DNA of 64,000 bases from Flavobacteriaceae bacterium PS02293. Lineage in GTDB: Bacteria > Bacteroidota > Bacteroidia > Flavobacteriales > Weeksellaceae. How positions within the stretch are numbered: the first letter of the stretch is position 1; every line of letters starts with the position of its first letter. The notes beneath the pieces are model-generated. The model was not told the DNA's origin. It ran no database searches and worked only from the letters and a program-made list of their open reading frames with translations. The stretch spans positions 310,001-374,000 of the forward strand of contig JASCOV010000004.1 of NCBI GenBank assembly GCA_029960045.1, given 5' to 3'. Below, piece after piece: positions 53,750 to 62,246 of the stretch. The position numbers were made by a program, and so were the translations under genes.

Positions 53750-53775
53750 AAAAAGTAAAATTTGAAAGAGAAGGT

Positions 53776-55293
53776 ATGAGTAAAAAGAGAGCACTTATCA
53801 GCGTATCTGATAAAAGCGGTTTGGTGGATTTCGCAAGATTTCTTGAAGAACAGAACTACGAATTGATTTCCACCGGCGGAACATTCAAACATTTGAAAGA
53901 CGCTGGATTGAGCCCAATTCAAATCGATGAAGTCACAGATTTTCCGGAAATGCTGGACGGCAGAGTGAAAACCCTGCACCCGAAAGTTCACGGCGGATTG
54001 TTGGCAGTCCGTTCCAACGAGGAACATATGAAAACCGTACAGGAGTACGAAATCGGACTGATTGATATGGTCATCGTGAATCTTTATCCGTTTTTCGAGA
54101 ATGTAAATAAAGAAATTTCTCTTGACGAAAAAGTTGAATTCATCGACATTGGCGGACCTTCTATGTTGCGTTCTGCAGCTAAAAATTTCAACTCAGTTGT
54201 GGTTTTGACAGACGTGAATGATTACGAAATCATCAAAAACGAAATGTCAGCAAACGGAGATTCAACCATCGAAACCAGAAAGAAATTGGCTGGAAAAGTA
54301 TTCAATCTGACTTCCGCTTATGACGCAGCGATTTCCAGAATGCTCTTGGATGAAGAATATCCAACTTACTTAAACGCTTCTTACAAAAAGGTTTCAGACT
54401 TACGTTACGGCGAAAATCCGCATCAGTCAGCAGCTTATTATACATCGACTTTCGAAAATGGCGCAATGAAAGATTTCGAAATTTTGGGAGGTAAAGAATT
54501 ATCTTTCAATAATTTGAGAGATATGGATTTGTGTTGGAAAGTTGTGAATGAGTTCAAAGACGAATTGGCTTGCTGTGCTGTAAAACACTCAACGCCTTGT
54601 GGTGTTGCGGTTGGAACTTCAGCTTTGGAAACTTATACCAAAACATTCGAATGCGATCCGGTTTCCATCTTCGGCGGCATCATCGGAATGAATTATAAAG
54701 TAGATGCGGCAACGGCTGAGGAATTGAATAAAACTTTCCTGGAAATCGTTATGGCAACAGATTTTGACGAAGATGCTCTGGAAATCCTTAGAAAAAAGAA
54801 AAATCTTAGAATCATCAAAATCAAAAACCAAGTTACAGACAAACAAGCTTGGGTGAAAATCGATGGCGGAATGTTGGTTCAAAGCGCTGACGACCAATTC
54901 TCAGAAGATATTAAATTAGTGACAGAAACCGCTCCAACAGACGAACAAAGAAAAGCTTTGTTATTCTCGCAAAGAGTGGTGAAATATGTAAAATCCAACG
55001 CAATCGTAGTTTCAAACGGCGTTCAGGCCATCGGAATCGGTGGTGGACAAGTCAACAGAATTTGGGCAACGCAGCAAGCGATTGAAAGAGCCAAAGAGAA
55101 ATTCGATGGCGAGTTGGTTTTGGCTTCGGATGCGTTTTTCCCTTTCCGAGATGTGGTGGATTTCTGCGCGCAGGAGGGCATTAAGGCGATTATTCAGCCA
55201 GGTGGAAGTATGAGAGACAATGATTCCATCGAAGCGGCGAATGAGCATCATATCCCAATGTTGTTTACTGGAATGAGACATTTCTTGCATTGA
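53776..55293 (+). CDS. purH: Bifunctional AICAR formyltransferase/IMP cyclohydrolase
   Basis: This 505-residue enzyme catalyses the last two steps to IMP. The N-terminal IMP cyclohydrolase domain has the MGS-like fold ([52 protein letters not shown]). The C-terminal AICAR transformylase domain contains [39 protein letters not shown] [33 protein letters not shown] and SDAFFPFRD. Its length is normal. A repeat and a terminator follow. Confidence 0.97.
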   Translation: MSKKRALISVSDKSGLVDFARFLEEQNYELISTGGTFKHLKDAGLSPIQIDEVTDFPEMLDGRVKTLHPKVHGGLLAVRSNEEHMKTVQEYEIGLIDMVIVNLYPFFENVNKEISLDEKVEFIDIGGPSMLRSAAKNFNSVVVLTDVNDYEIIKNEMSANGDSTIETRKKLAGKVFNLTSAYDAAISRMLLDEEYPTYLNASYKKVSDLRYGENPHQSAAYYTSTFENGAMKDFEILGGKELSFNNLRDMDLCWKVVNEFKDELACCAVKHSTPCGVAVGTSALETYTKTFECDPVSIFGGIIGMNYKVDAATAEELNKTFLEIVMATDFDEDALEILRKKKNLRIIKIKNQVTDKQAWVKIDGGMLVQSADDQFSEDIKLVTETAPTDEQRKALLFSQRVVKYVKSNAIVVSNGVQAIGIGGGQVNRIWATQQAIERAKEKFDGELVLASDAFFPFRDVVDFCAQEGIKAIIQPGGSMRDNDSIEAANEHHIPMLFTGMRHFLH

Positions 55294-55314
55294 TTTTTTT
55301 AATTAAATTATAAC

Positions 55315-55386
55315 CTTCGACTCCGCTCAGGATGACATCGGTTCATTGTAACATATATTAAACTGTCAGGCTGAGCGGAGTCGAAG
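55315..55386. repeat. Inverted pair of a dispersed repeat (CTTCGACTCCGCTCAG)
   Basis: CTTCGACTCCGCTCAG (55315-55330) and CTGAGCGGAGTCGAAG (55371-55386) are perfect 16-bp arms with a 40-base loop. The core is a short repeat I recall as widespread in flavobacterial intergenic DNA. It lies between the purH stop and its terminator. Confidence 0.75.
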
Positions 55387-55403
55387 CCTTTTCAAATAAA
55401 ATT

Positions 55404-55439
55404 ACCCTTTCAAAGTTTTACTTCGAAGGGGTTTTCTTT
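55404..55439 (+). terminator. Terminator downstream of purH
   Basis: ACCCTTTCAAAG and CTTCGAAGGGGT form a 12-bp stem with one wobble and one mismatch, followed by a TTTTCTTTTT run. Confidence 0.75.
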
Positions 55440-55585
55440 TTAATAATTAATAAAAAATACACTCAAAAATTATCGTTCGTTTGATGAATTTAGAATTAAG
55501 TTGAGATATTGATTTTTTGGTGAATTAATTTTAAATTAATGATAAAATTTTGCTTTAAAATTCATCTTGAAATCGAAATAATATT

Positions 55586-55593
55586 TACTTTTG
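55586..55593 (+). promoter_or_regulatory. -7 promoter element for proline dehydrogenase
   Basis: TACTTTTG matches TAnnTTTG, 15 bases before the ATG at 55609, and supports that ATG over a TTG six codons upstream that lies inside the element. Confidence 0.55.
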
Positions 55594-55608
55594 GGACAAA
55601 TTCTGGAT

Positions 55609-56778
55609 ATGAGTATTTTCAATGATACAAAGCTCGCATTTGCCGATAAAACGGATGCTCAGCTGAGAAAAGCGTATTGGATGTTCAAGGCAATCGAACA
55701 ACCTGCATTGACTAATATTGGCGTTTCACTGCTTAATTTTACCGTTAAGAACAATTTTCCGTTTGTGGATGGCATCGTGAAGCAAACTTTGTTCGAGCAG
55801 TTTTGTGGTGGCGAAACGCGTGAGGAAAGTATGTCTGTGGTAAAACAGATGTTCAAACGTGGTGTTGGAAGCATTTTCGATTACTCGATTGAAGGAAAAG
55901 AAGAAGAGGAAGTTTTTGATGCGGTTTGCAAGGAAATCAAAGATATCATCAGGTTTTCTGTTGGAAATCCGGCGATTCCGTTTATCGTTTTCAAACCGAC
56001 GGCTTTTGGTAGAATTGATATTTATGAAGAAGTTGGAAAAGGCAAAGAACTCACAACCAGCCAAAAAGAAGAATGGGATAGAGTAGTGACGCGTTTCGAC
56101 GAAGTCTGCAAACTCTGTTTCGAGAATAACAAAAAAGTAATGGTTGACGCCGAGGAATCCTGGATGCAAGATGCCGCAGACCAACTTTGTGAAGAAATGA
56201 TGGAAAAGTACAATCAGGAAAAACCCATCGTTTGGAACACCATCCAAATGTACCGAACTGGCCGTTTGGAATATATGAACTCGCATCTTGACAGAGCTAA
56301 AGAAAAAGGCTATTTCATTGGTTATAAGATTGTTCGTGGCGCTTATATGGAGAAGGAAAGAAAACGCGCTGAGGAGCAAAATTACCCAGACCCAATCCAG
56401 CCAAACAAACAAGCTTCCGACGACAATTACAACGCAGGAATTGATTTTGTGATGGCCAATCTTGATAAAGTTTCAGCATTTTTCGGAACACACAACGAGA
56501 AATCTTCCGAATTGGTTATGGATAAAATGCAAGCCAACAATCTGGAGCACAACAATCCGCACATTTATTTTGGACAGCTTTATGGAATGAGTGATAACAT
56601 TACTTATTATTTGGCCGACAAACATTACAACGTTGCCAAATATCTGCCTTATGGACCTGTGAAAGACGTTGTTCCGTATCTTACAAGAAGAGCGCAGGAA
56701 AATACGTCTGTTGCCGGACAAACTGGACGGGAATTGGGGCTGATTGATAAAGAATTGAAAAGAAGAAAATCGAAATAG
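55609..56778 (+). CDS. Proline dehydrogenase
   Basis: This 389-residue FAD enzyme oxidises proline to pyrroline-5-carboxylate, feeding electrons to quinone. It is the single-domain PRODH form rather than fused PutA. Conserved regions are KVMVDAEESWMQDAADQL, QMYRTGRLEYM, GYKIVRGAYMEKERKRA, FFGTHNEKSSELVMDKM, IYFGQLYGMSDNITYYLA and the substrate-binding YLTRRAQENTSV. The ATG at 55609 follows a -7 element. The partner P5C dehydrogenase is encoded 2.8 kb away at 59576, on the opposite strand. Confidence 0.94.
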   Translation: MSIFNDTKLAFADKTDAQLRKAYWMFKAIEQPALTNIGVSLLNFTVKNNFPFVDGIVKQTLFEQFCGGETREESMSVVKQMFKRGVGSIFDYSIEGKEEEEVFDAVCKEIKDIIRFSVGNPAIPFIVFKPTAFGRIDIYEEVGKGKELTTSQKEEWDRVVTRFDEVCKLCFENNKKVMVDAEESWMQDAADQLCEEMMEKYNQEKPIVWNTIQMYRTGRLEYMNSHLDRAKEKGYFIGYKIVRGAYMEKERKRAEEQNYPDPIQPNKQASDDNYNAGIDFVMANLDKVSAFFGTHNEKSSELVMDKMQANNLEHNNPHIYFGQLYGMSDNITYYLADKHYNVAKYLPYGPVKDVVPYLTRRAQENTSVAGQTGRELGLIDKELKRRKSK

Positions 56779-56779
56779 G

Positions 56780-56803
56780 AAAATCCGCTGTGAGGCGGAT
56801 TTT
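56780..56803. terminator. Bidirectional terminator between proline dehydrogenase and the opposing lipoprotein gene
   Basis: AAAATCCGC and GCGGATTTT form a perfect 9-bp stem with T on the plus side. It touches the stop codon of the opposing gene (56803-56805), so both genes may use it. Confidence 0.8.
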
Positions 56804-57276
56804 TACTTTGTTTTAATTACTAAAAAGTCTCCATCAATTCTGCGACAAAAAGTGAGATTATTTAATTTTTCCTCTGATATAATTTCAAATGACTTTATAG
56901 CATTGGGGTCTAATTTTGTTTTGATTTTCAAACTGTCGGGAATAACTTTTCCATTAATTATTAATAAGACGATTTTCTTTTTATCCCAACCTCTTCGTCC
57001 TGAAGATAGACTGTCGAGATTTAGATTTTTCAGATCAAATAAATCAACCTTACTTATCTGATTAATCTTTAATTCTTTCTTTTTCTTGTCGATTAAGACA
57101 GTGTTAATGTTATTTTTATCTAAGTATACTGTAGACAAATCTAAGTTTTCGTCATCAACAAAAATTTTATAATCAATCGAATACTTCTTTAGTATTTTCT
57201 CACGGTCATAACTAATTGTTCGCGTCGAACATCCATTTATGAAAACCAAGAAAAATAAAAATGCAAATATTCTCAT
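56803..57276 (-). CDS. Small lipoprotein of unknown function
   Basis: This 157-residue protein has a lipoprotein signal (FFLVFINGCSTRT, Cys16). The C-terminal half (KKIVLLIINGKVIPDS, AIKSFEIISEEKLNNL, DGDFLVIKTK) resembles the small plug-like domain found at TonB-dependent receptor N-termini and in some stand-alone Bacteroidota proteins (weak similarity by pattern only). No function can be given. It converges on proline dehydrogenase with a shared terminator. Confidence 0.72.
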   Translation of the reverse strand: MRIFAFLFFLVFINGCSTRTISYDREKILKKYSIDYKIFVDDENLDLSTVYLDKNNINTVLIDKKKKELKINQISKVDLFDLKNLNLDSLSSGRRGWDKKKIVLLIINGKVIPDSLKIKTKLDPNAIKSFEIISEEKLNNLTFCRRIDGDFLVIKTK

Positions 57277-57315
57277 AAATTACAATTGTTAAAATCAGTA
57301 AGTGTTTTTTTAATT

Positions 57316-57756
57316 TTATTTCTTCTCCGCCTTCACAGCCTGTCTCGCCAACAATTTCCAACCACTTTTAGTCTTAGACCAAACGTATAAAATATCAAGA
57401 TTCACAACTGCAGGAGCTTTTCCAAGATCTTCTGTATTGGCGAACAAATGATGGCGAACGATTGCTGTTTTATCAACAATTTGGATGGATTGGTTTGTAA
57501 TATCAATGTTTAGGAAATTCGATTTTTTGCTCGCTAATTTATCTACAAATTCTTTCGCATCATCAATGTGACCTCCCGAATGTCCATAGGTTAATTCCGG
57601 AAGTATCAAAGATTCCAAGACGGTTTTGTCACCGCTGATCATCGCTAATCTTAATTTTTCTGACACGTCGGCAACGGCTTGTTGGTCATTGTTTTTTTGT
57701 GAAAACATAAGTGATACGGTTAAAAAGCTTAAGGCTATTAATAATTTCTTGATCAT
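57316..57756 (-). CDS. Exported DUF4440/SnoaL-like protein
   Basis: This 146-residue protein has a signal peptide (MIKKLLIALSFLTVSLMFSQ). The mature part is an NTF2-like cone (AVADVSEKLRLAMISGDKTVLESLI, ELTYGHSGGHIDDAKEFVDKL, AIVRHHLFANTED, LDILYVWSKTKSGWKLLARQAV), as in DUF4440 proteins. The function of exported members is not known. It has a -7 element 20 bases before the ATG. Confidence 0.88.
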   Translation of the reverse strand: MIKKLLIALSFLTVSLMFSQKNNDQQAVADVSEKLRLAMISGDKTVLESLILPELTYGHSGGHIDDAKEFVDKLASKKSNFLNIDITNQSIQIVDKTAIVRHHLFANTEDLGKAPAVVNLDILYVWSKTKSGWKLLARQAVKAEKK

Positions 57757-57775
57757 AATTATATTATTTCAAACT

Positions 57776-57783
57776 CAAAGATA
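57776..57783 (-). promoter_or_regulatory. -7 promoter element for the DUF4440 gene
   Basis: The minus strand reads TATCTTTG, matching TAnnTTTG, 20 bases before the ATG at 57756. Confidence 0.5.
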
Positions 57784-57846
57784 ATGAAGTTTTTTGTGAA
57801 TTCTTATTGAACTTATTTTCTATCTTTATTTAATAAATTTCAAACT

Positions 57847-58362
57847 TTGAATCCAATTCTTGACATCGTCATCCGTTCGCTTGCTGTTTACTTTTTTATG
57901 GTGATTGCTGTGAGAGTTTTCGGGAAAAATCAATTGTCACAACTCAATGCCGGCGATGTAATACTTTTATTATTGATAAGTAATGCAGTTCAGAATGCGA
58001 TGGTTGGCTCGAACAGCAGTCTCCAAGGTGGTATTGTTGCGGCTTTGGTTTTATTTGTAGCAAATTTTATTGTCAAGAAATTCGTTTTCAAGAGTAAGTT
58101 CGTTAAAGAATTAATTGAGGATAAACCTTACATTTTAGTAAAAGATGGAAAAACGATTCCTGAAAATTTGAAAAAAGTACAGATTTCGGATGATGAATTG
58201 GAAGAAGCTGTTCACGAACACGGTATCGAAAAATTCTCAGAAGTACAACTTGCAATCCTAGAAGTTGATGGTAATATCAGTGTTATTTCAAAGGATAAAA
58301 ATACTGAACAGACACATTATTCCAGACACAAAACAAGGATTAAACGAAAATTCAATCCATAA
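57847..58362 (+). CDS. DUF421 (YetF-like) membrane protein
   Basis: This 171-residue protein has three N-terminal membrane helices (about 5-25, 38-55 and 60-80) followed by the cytoplasmic YetF domain (DKPYILVKDGKTIPENLKKVQI, EEAVHEHGIEKFSEVQLAILEVDGNISVI). The motif RVFGKNQLSQLNAGDVILLLLISNAVQNAMVG, given here by its beginning RVFGKNQLSQL and its end NAVQNAMVG, is diagnostic of DUF421. Start is TTG at 57847, because the next Met would remove half of the first helix. The family's function is not established. The small protein at 58373 follows 10 bases later. Confidence 0.88.
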   Translation: MNPILDIVIRSLAVYFFMVIAVRVFGKNQLSQLNAGDVILLLLISNAVQNAMVGSNSSLQGGIVAALVLFVANFIVKKFVFKSKFVKELIEDKPYILVKDGKTIPENLKKVQISDDELEEAVHEHGIEKFSEVQLAILEVDGNISVISKDKNTEQTHYSRHKTRIKRKFNP

Positions 58363-58372
58363 AATTTTTTTA

Positions 58373-58765
58373 ATGAAAGCATTGCCTAACCTTAAAATTT
58401 GTATACTGGTAATTTTGAATATTACTTTCCTATATTTATCAATAAAGGGATATAATGATATAACCAGAAAACATGGAATTATGAAAATGCAAAAACCAAT
58501 TGTAGTCAAGGTTTTGGATACTTATGGTGGAAGGGGGCGGTCTTCTTGTAAAGTAGAATTTAATAAGCACAGTTATAGTAATGTGACACTTCCGTTTCTT
58601 GATTTGAAAATTGGAAGTGTCAACAATAAAGATTTTTACTTTGATGAAGAAAAAAATGTCGTTTTTTCAAACAATTTACAGACACGTGCGATATATTTTA
58701 TCTTTTTCTTCTTTATGGTATCACTCCTACTATGGTTTGTGCCTAAGGAAAAATTTCAGTTTTAG
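58373..58765 (+). CDS. Small membrane protein of unknown function
   Basis: 130 residues from the ATG at 58373. Starts further upstream would overlap the DUF421 gene. Two membrane helices (about 6-26 and 105-124) flank an exported domain of about 75 residues (VVKVLDTYGGRGRSSCKVEFN, YSNVTLPFLDLKIGS, DFYFDEEKNVVF). The topology is like other small two-helix DUF proteins, but no family is recognised. It is probably co-transcribed with the DUF421 gene. Confidence 0.68.
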   Translation: MKALPNLKICILVILNITFLYLSIKGYNDITRKHGIMKMQKPIVVKVLDTYGGRGRSSCKVEFNKHSYSNVTLPFLDLKIGSVNNKDFYFDEEKNVVFSNNLQTRAIYFIFFFFMVSLLLWFVPKEKFQF

Positions 58766-58847
58766 TTTTTAATTTAAAAGTTTAATTAAATTTTATTAAT
58801 CCAAAGTAATTAATGCTTTATCAGTCTGAATATATTTGGTTTTAATA

Positions 58848-59453
58848 TTAAGCCAAAATAGTAACGCCTTTTTCAACCAAATCATAGATTGTATTCTTCG
58901 CACTGTCAGGTTTTACATTCACAGCTTTGGTTCCATTGAAATGTAAACAAGTGATAAATCCAGCATTGAAAGCATCAATCGCTGTAAATTTCACACAATA
59001 ATCCAAAGCTAAACCAACGATTTCAACTAACTGAATATCGTGATATTTCAGATAATCTTCCAATCCGGTTTTCATGAAATGATTGTTGTCCTGAAATCCG
59101 CTGTAGCTATCAATTTCTACATTTTTTCCTTTCTGAATAATGTGCGTGACTTTTTCACGATTAAGATCTTTATGGAATTCTGCTCCAAAAGTTCCCTGAA
59201 CACAATGGTCCGGCCACATAAACTGTGGAACGCCACCAAGTGAGATAGTTTCACCAACATTTTTTCCATTATTGGAAGCAAAACTTTTGTGATCTGCCGG
59301 GTGCCAATCTTGAGTCAAAATGATCTCATCATATTGATTTTCTTCTAAGAGAAGATTGACGTATGGAATGATGCTGTTCGCTTCCGGAACGGCCAATGCG
59401 CCACCTTCACAGAAATCGTTTTGAACGTCAACTATTATTAATGCTTTTTTCAT
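58848..59453 (-). CDS. pncA: Nicotinamidase
   Basis: This 201-residue enzyme deamidates nicotinamide to nicotinate for NAD salvage. The isochorismatase-like fold carries the catalytic Asp9 (IIVDVQNDFCEGG), a lysine in IIQKGKN (Lys108 or Lys110) and Cys153 (LALDYCVKFTAIDA). The metal-binding Asp49, His51 (QDWHPADH) and His83 (PDHCVQGT) are also present. Its length is normal. It is transcribed toward the DUF421 pair and lies downstream of P5C dehydrogenase on the same strand, separated by a repeat. Confidence 0.95.
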   Translation of the reverse strand: MKKALIIVDVQNDFCEGGALAVPEANSIIPYVNLLLEENQYDEIILTQDWHPADHKSFASNNGKNVGETISLGGVPQFMWPDHCVQGTFGAEFHKDLNREKVTHIIQKGKNVEIDSYSGFQDNNHFMKTGLEDYLKYHDIQLVEIVGLALDYCVKFTAIDAFNAGFITCLHFNGTKAVNVKPDSAKNTIYDLVEKGVTILA

Positions 59454-59490
59454 TTGTTATTAATTTTGATAATTAGTTATAAAATACAAA

Positions 59491-59553
59491 TTGCCATTCT
59501 GAAAGAATCTTGCCAATAATGAAATTAACGTTTAGATTCCTGCGGAATGACAA
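59491..59553. repeat. Imperfect inverted repeat (TTGCCATTCTGAAAGAATCT type)
   Basis: The left arm 59491-59510 and right arm 59534-59553 (AGATTCCTGCGGAATGACAA) match in about 15 of 20 positions when folded. The sequence looks like a dispersed flavobacterial intergenic element. It fills the gap between P5C dehydrogenase and pncA. Confidence 0.6.
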
Positions 59554-59575
59554 TTTGACTCAATTTATTTTGAAA

Positions 59576-61201
59576 TTATCCTAAATATGGATATTTATAA
59601 TCTTTTGGAGAGACAAAAGTTTCCTTGATACTTCTTACAGAAACCCAACGTGTCAAATTCATTTTAGAACCTGCTTTGTCATTGGTTCCGGAAGCTCTTG
59701 ATCCACCGAAAGGCTGCTGTCCTACAACTGCCCCAGTTGGTTTGTCATTGATATAGAAGTTTCCGGAAGTATTTTCCAAAGCTTTGTAAGCCTCATCAAT
59801 CGCATATCTGTCTTGTGCGAAAATAGAGCCAGTTAAAGAATATTGAGTCGATGTATCAACCAATTTCAAAGTGTCTTCCCAGTTTTCGTCTTCATAAACA
59901 AAAACAGTCAAGATTGGACCGAAGATTTCCTCAACAATACTTTCGTAATAAGGATTAATCGTTTCGATAACAGTTGGATGAACAAACCAGCCTTTTTTGT
60001 CATCATATTTTCCACCGATTACAACCGTTGCATCGTTTGAAGCTTTAGCTCTGTCGATGTAGCCTTTGCATTTTTCGAAAGAATTTTTATCGATAACCGC
60101 GTTAACGAAATTTGATGGGTCTTCTGGAGAACCGATTTTAATCGTTTTGATTTGAGCTTCCATCACCGCTTTCACTTCATTCCAAAGAGATTTTGGAACA
60201 TAAGCTCTGGACGCTGCAGAACATTTCTGACCCTGATATTCGAAAGCGCCTCTTACCAAACCTGTTGCAACTGCTTCGATGTTTGCAGAAGGATGAACCA
60301 TCACAAAGTCTTTTCCACCAGTTTCTCCAACGATTCTTGGATAAGATTTGTAGTTATGAATATTGTCGCCAATCATTTTCCACATTCCTTGGAATACTTT
60401 TGTAGAACCTGTGAAATGTAAACCTGCGAAGTCTGGATGAGCCAAAACTTTCTCAGCAGTCTCTTTCCCATCAGTAAAAATCATATTGATAACACCATCC
60501 GGAAGTCCGGCTTCTTTTAAAACATCCATAATCACTTTTGCTGAATAAACCTGCTTGTCAGATGGTTTCCAAACGACAACATTTCCCATCATTGCCATAC
60601 AAGCCGGCAAGTTTCCGGAGATTGCTGTAAAGTTGAAAGGCGTAACTGCAAAACAGAAACCTTCCAAAGGTCTGTACTCAACACGATTCCAAATTCCTGC
60701 ATCAGAAACCGGCTGCTCAGCATAAAGCTCTGTCATAAATTCCACATTGAAACGCAAGAAATCTATAAATTCACAAGCGGCATCAATCTCAGCCTGATGA
60801 ACATTCTTGGATTGTCCAATCATTGTTGCAGCGTTGATAACATCTCTGTAAGGTCCAGCCAAAAGGTCAGCCGCTTTCAGGAAAATCGCTGCTCTGTGTT
60901 CCCAACCCAATGCATTCCATTTTGATTTTGCAGCAAGAGCAGATTCTATAGCGCTGTCAACGTGAGACATATCACCTTCGTAATAAAACCCGAAATCGTG
61001 CTGATGATCCTGCGGCGAGCTCAATTGTATTTTTTTGTCTGTTTTGATATCTTTTCCACCGATTACCATTGGGATTTCGGTTTTTTCTTTCCACATTTTT
61101 TTATAAGTAGAAATAAGGCTTTTTACCTCGTCGGAACCTGGAACATAAGAATTTACGGGTTCGTTTTGTGCAAAAGGCACTTGAGAAATGGCTTTAGACA
61201 T
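59576..61201 (-). CDS. pruA: L-glutamate gamma-semialdehyde (P5C) dehydrogenase
   Basis: This 541-residue NAD enzyme oxidises the open form of pyrroline-5-carboxylate to glutamate, completing proline catabolism. It has the long N-terminal segment of group-1 P5CDH (VPGSDEVKSLISTYKKM), the catalytic Cys in EYQGQKCSAASRAYVP, the Glu in IVGETGGKDFVMVHPSA, Asn in VTPFNFTAISGNL and the C-terminal VGQQPFGGSRASGTNDKAGS. The gene is single-domain, matching the separate proline dehydrogenase at 55609. A -7 element lies 23 bases before the ATG. Confidence 0.96.
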   Translation of the reverse strand: MSKAISQVPFAQNEPVNSYVPGSDEVKSLISTYKKMWKEKTEIPMVIGGKDIKTDKKIQLSSPQDHQHDFGFYYEGDMSHVDSAIESALAAKSKWNALGWEHRAAIFLKAADLLAGPYRDVINAATMIGQSKNVHQAEIDAACEFIDFLRFNVEFMTELYAEQPVSDAGIWNRVEYRPLEGFCFAVTPFNFTAISGNLPACMAMMGNVVVWKPSDKQVYSAKVIMDVLKEAGLPDGVINMIFTDGKETAEKVLAHPDFAGLHFTGSTKVFQGMWKMIGDNIHNYKSYPRIVGETGGKDFVMVHPSANIEAVATGLVRGAFEYQGQKCSAASRAYVPKSLWNEVKAVMEAQIKTIKIGSPEDPSNFVNAVIDKNSFEKCKGYIDRAKASNDATVVIGGKYDDKKGWFVHPTVIETINPYYESIVEEIFGPILTVFVYEDENWEDTLKLVDTSTQYSLTGSIFAQDRYAIDEAYKALENTSGNFYINDKPTGAVVGQQPFGGSRASGTNDKAGSKMNLTRWVSVRSIKETFVSPKDYKYPYLG

Positions 61202-61223
61202 AAATTTTAATTTTTAATTTCCC

Positions 61224-61231
61224 CAAATTTA
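61224..61231 (-). promoter_or_regulatory. -7 promoter element for P5C dehydrogenase
   Basis: The minus strand reads TAAATTTG, matching TAnnTTTG, 23 bases before the ATG. A TTTA at 19-base spacing could be the -33 element. Confidence 0.55.
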
Positions 61232-61259
61232 CAATCTAAAATTTTAATGTTAAAATTTA

Positions 61260-61293
61260 TTTACCAGTAGGCCGATTTAAAGTTATATCTTTG
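61260..61293 (+). promoter_or_regulatory. Promoter of the lipoprotein at 61322
   Basis: A perfect -7 TATCTTTG (61286-61293) is preceded at 22 bases by TTTA (61260-61263), one mismatch from the -33 TTTG. The ATG follows 28 bases later. Confidence 0.5.
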
Positions 61294-61321
61294 AAATATT
61301 AACTTTTTAAACTAAATTACA

Positions 61322-61942
61322 ATGAAAAAAATTCTATTAACATGCTCATTGCTTATTTTAATTACATCTTGCGAAAATAATTTAAATGATGATACTTCTT
61401 CAGTAGCAAGTGAGAATTCTGTCAATTCTAAATCTAAAAGAATGGGAACAGGCGTAAATTCAATTTTGTATGGAACAAATGATTCTAATACTGGGGAATT
61501 TATAAATATTGAGAATGATACATCAACTTTAGACCCAATATTATTTCCTTACATTGATAATAAAAATGTAGCATTTTATGATAATAGTTTTCTACTTACG
61601 AATTGTCTGCAAAATGGAAAGGAATGTGTAGATTTAGCACATTTCATCGGAAGATATGTACTTGCTGTAAATCATTTAAGAATACCAGTGTTTTATGGAG
61701 AATTTTCTGATTTTGATAATATATCTGCATCAGAAATCATGGAAAGAAAAGTTATAGAAAATGGTTCGCAAAATATACTTGTTACTCACACATGGATGAG
61801 CAATAATGCGGCTAATACAGTTTTAGATAAATTTAGAGCTGACATTCATAATTCAGGTATAAATGTTGTCAAAGCAATTAATATTTATACAAAAGAATAT
61901 TTTGGACCTAGTAGACAAGTAATAGTTAAAGTTAAATATTAA
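61322..61942 (+). CDS. Lipoprotein of unknown function
   Basis: This 206-residue protein has a lipoprotein signal (LLILITSCENNLND, Cys17) followed by a Ser/Asn-rich linker. The middle has two cysteines (LLTNCLQNGKECVDLA) and a helix-rich C-terminus (LDKFRADIHNSGINVVKAINIYT). No domain is recognised. The gene is AT-rich and ends 36 bases before an orphan T9SS sorting-domain remnant in another frame. It may therefore have replaced the body of an older secreted protein. Confidence 0.78.
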   Translation: MKKILLTCSLLILITSCENNLNDDTSSVASENSVNSKSKRMGTGVNSILYGTNDSNTGEFINIENDTSTLDPILFPYIDNKNVAFYDNSFLLTNCLQNGKECVDLAHFIGRYVLAVNHLRIPVFYGEFSDFDNISASEIMERKVIENGSQNILVTHTWMSNNAANTVLDKFRADIHNSGINVVKAINIYTKEYFGPSRQVIVKVKY

Positions 61943-61978
61943 ATTATAAAAAGTAATAAGATAAATTTCTTTTTATAA

Positions 61979-62158
61979 TTTAAATATTATTCCAATTTTA
62001 ATTCTGCTGATATCTATGATCTTTCAGGAAAATTGGTAAGAAACGTTTCTGTATCTGCTGATAACAAAGTAAATGTTAAAGATCTTAAAAACGGAACTTA
62101 TGTGTTGAAAGTGAATACTGAAGCAGGTTCTACTTCTCACAAATTCATTAAAAAATAA
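61979..62158 (+). pseudogene. Remnant of a T9SS type A C-terminal sorting domain
   Basis: The frame from 61979 to the TAA at 62156-62158 encodes FNSADIYDLSGKLVRN, then VNVKDLKNGTYVLKVN and a final SHKFIKK. This is the second half of a standard T9SS sorting domain. The usual preceding YPNP segment and the whole cargo domain are missing, a stop lies at 61976-61978, and no start codon is present. The former gene's terminator is still in place at 62180. With the lipoprotein gene this accounts for the 304-base gap before the AEC transporter. Confidence 0.8.
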
Positions 62159-62179
62159 TATTTCTAAAATATAGTTTTT

Positions 62180-62210
62180 AAAACCTTTCATTCATTTGAA
62201 AGGTTTTTTT
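62180..62210 (+). terminator. Terminator after the sorting-domain remnant
   Basis: AAAACCTTTCA and TGAAAGGTTTT form a perfect 11-bp stem with a six-base loop and a following T run. It lies 21 bases past the remnant's stop. Confidence 0.9.
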
Positions 62211-62246
62211 GTTTTCAGATCAAATCATAATTTCTAATTTTATTGG

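Noticed and set aside
53579..53775. Purine riboswitch between purN and purH
   Set aside because: The short stems lack the three-way junction and conserved loop bases of the known purine, ZTP or PRPP aptamers.
55726..56412. 228-codon open frame on the minus strand
   Set aside because: It lies entirely antisense to proline dehydrogenase, has Phe/Ile-rich composition typical of an antisense shadow and no recognisable domain.
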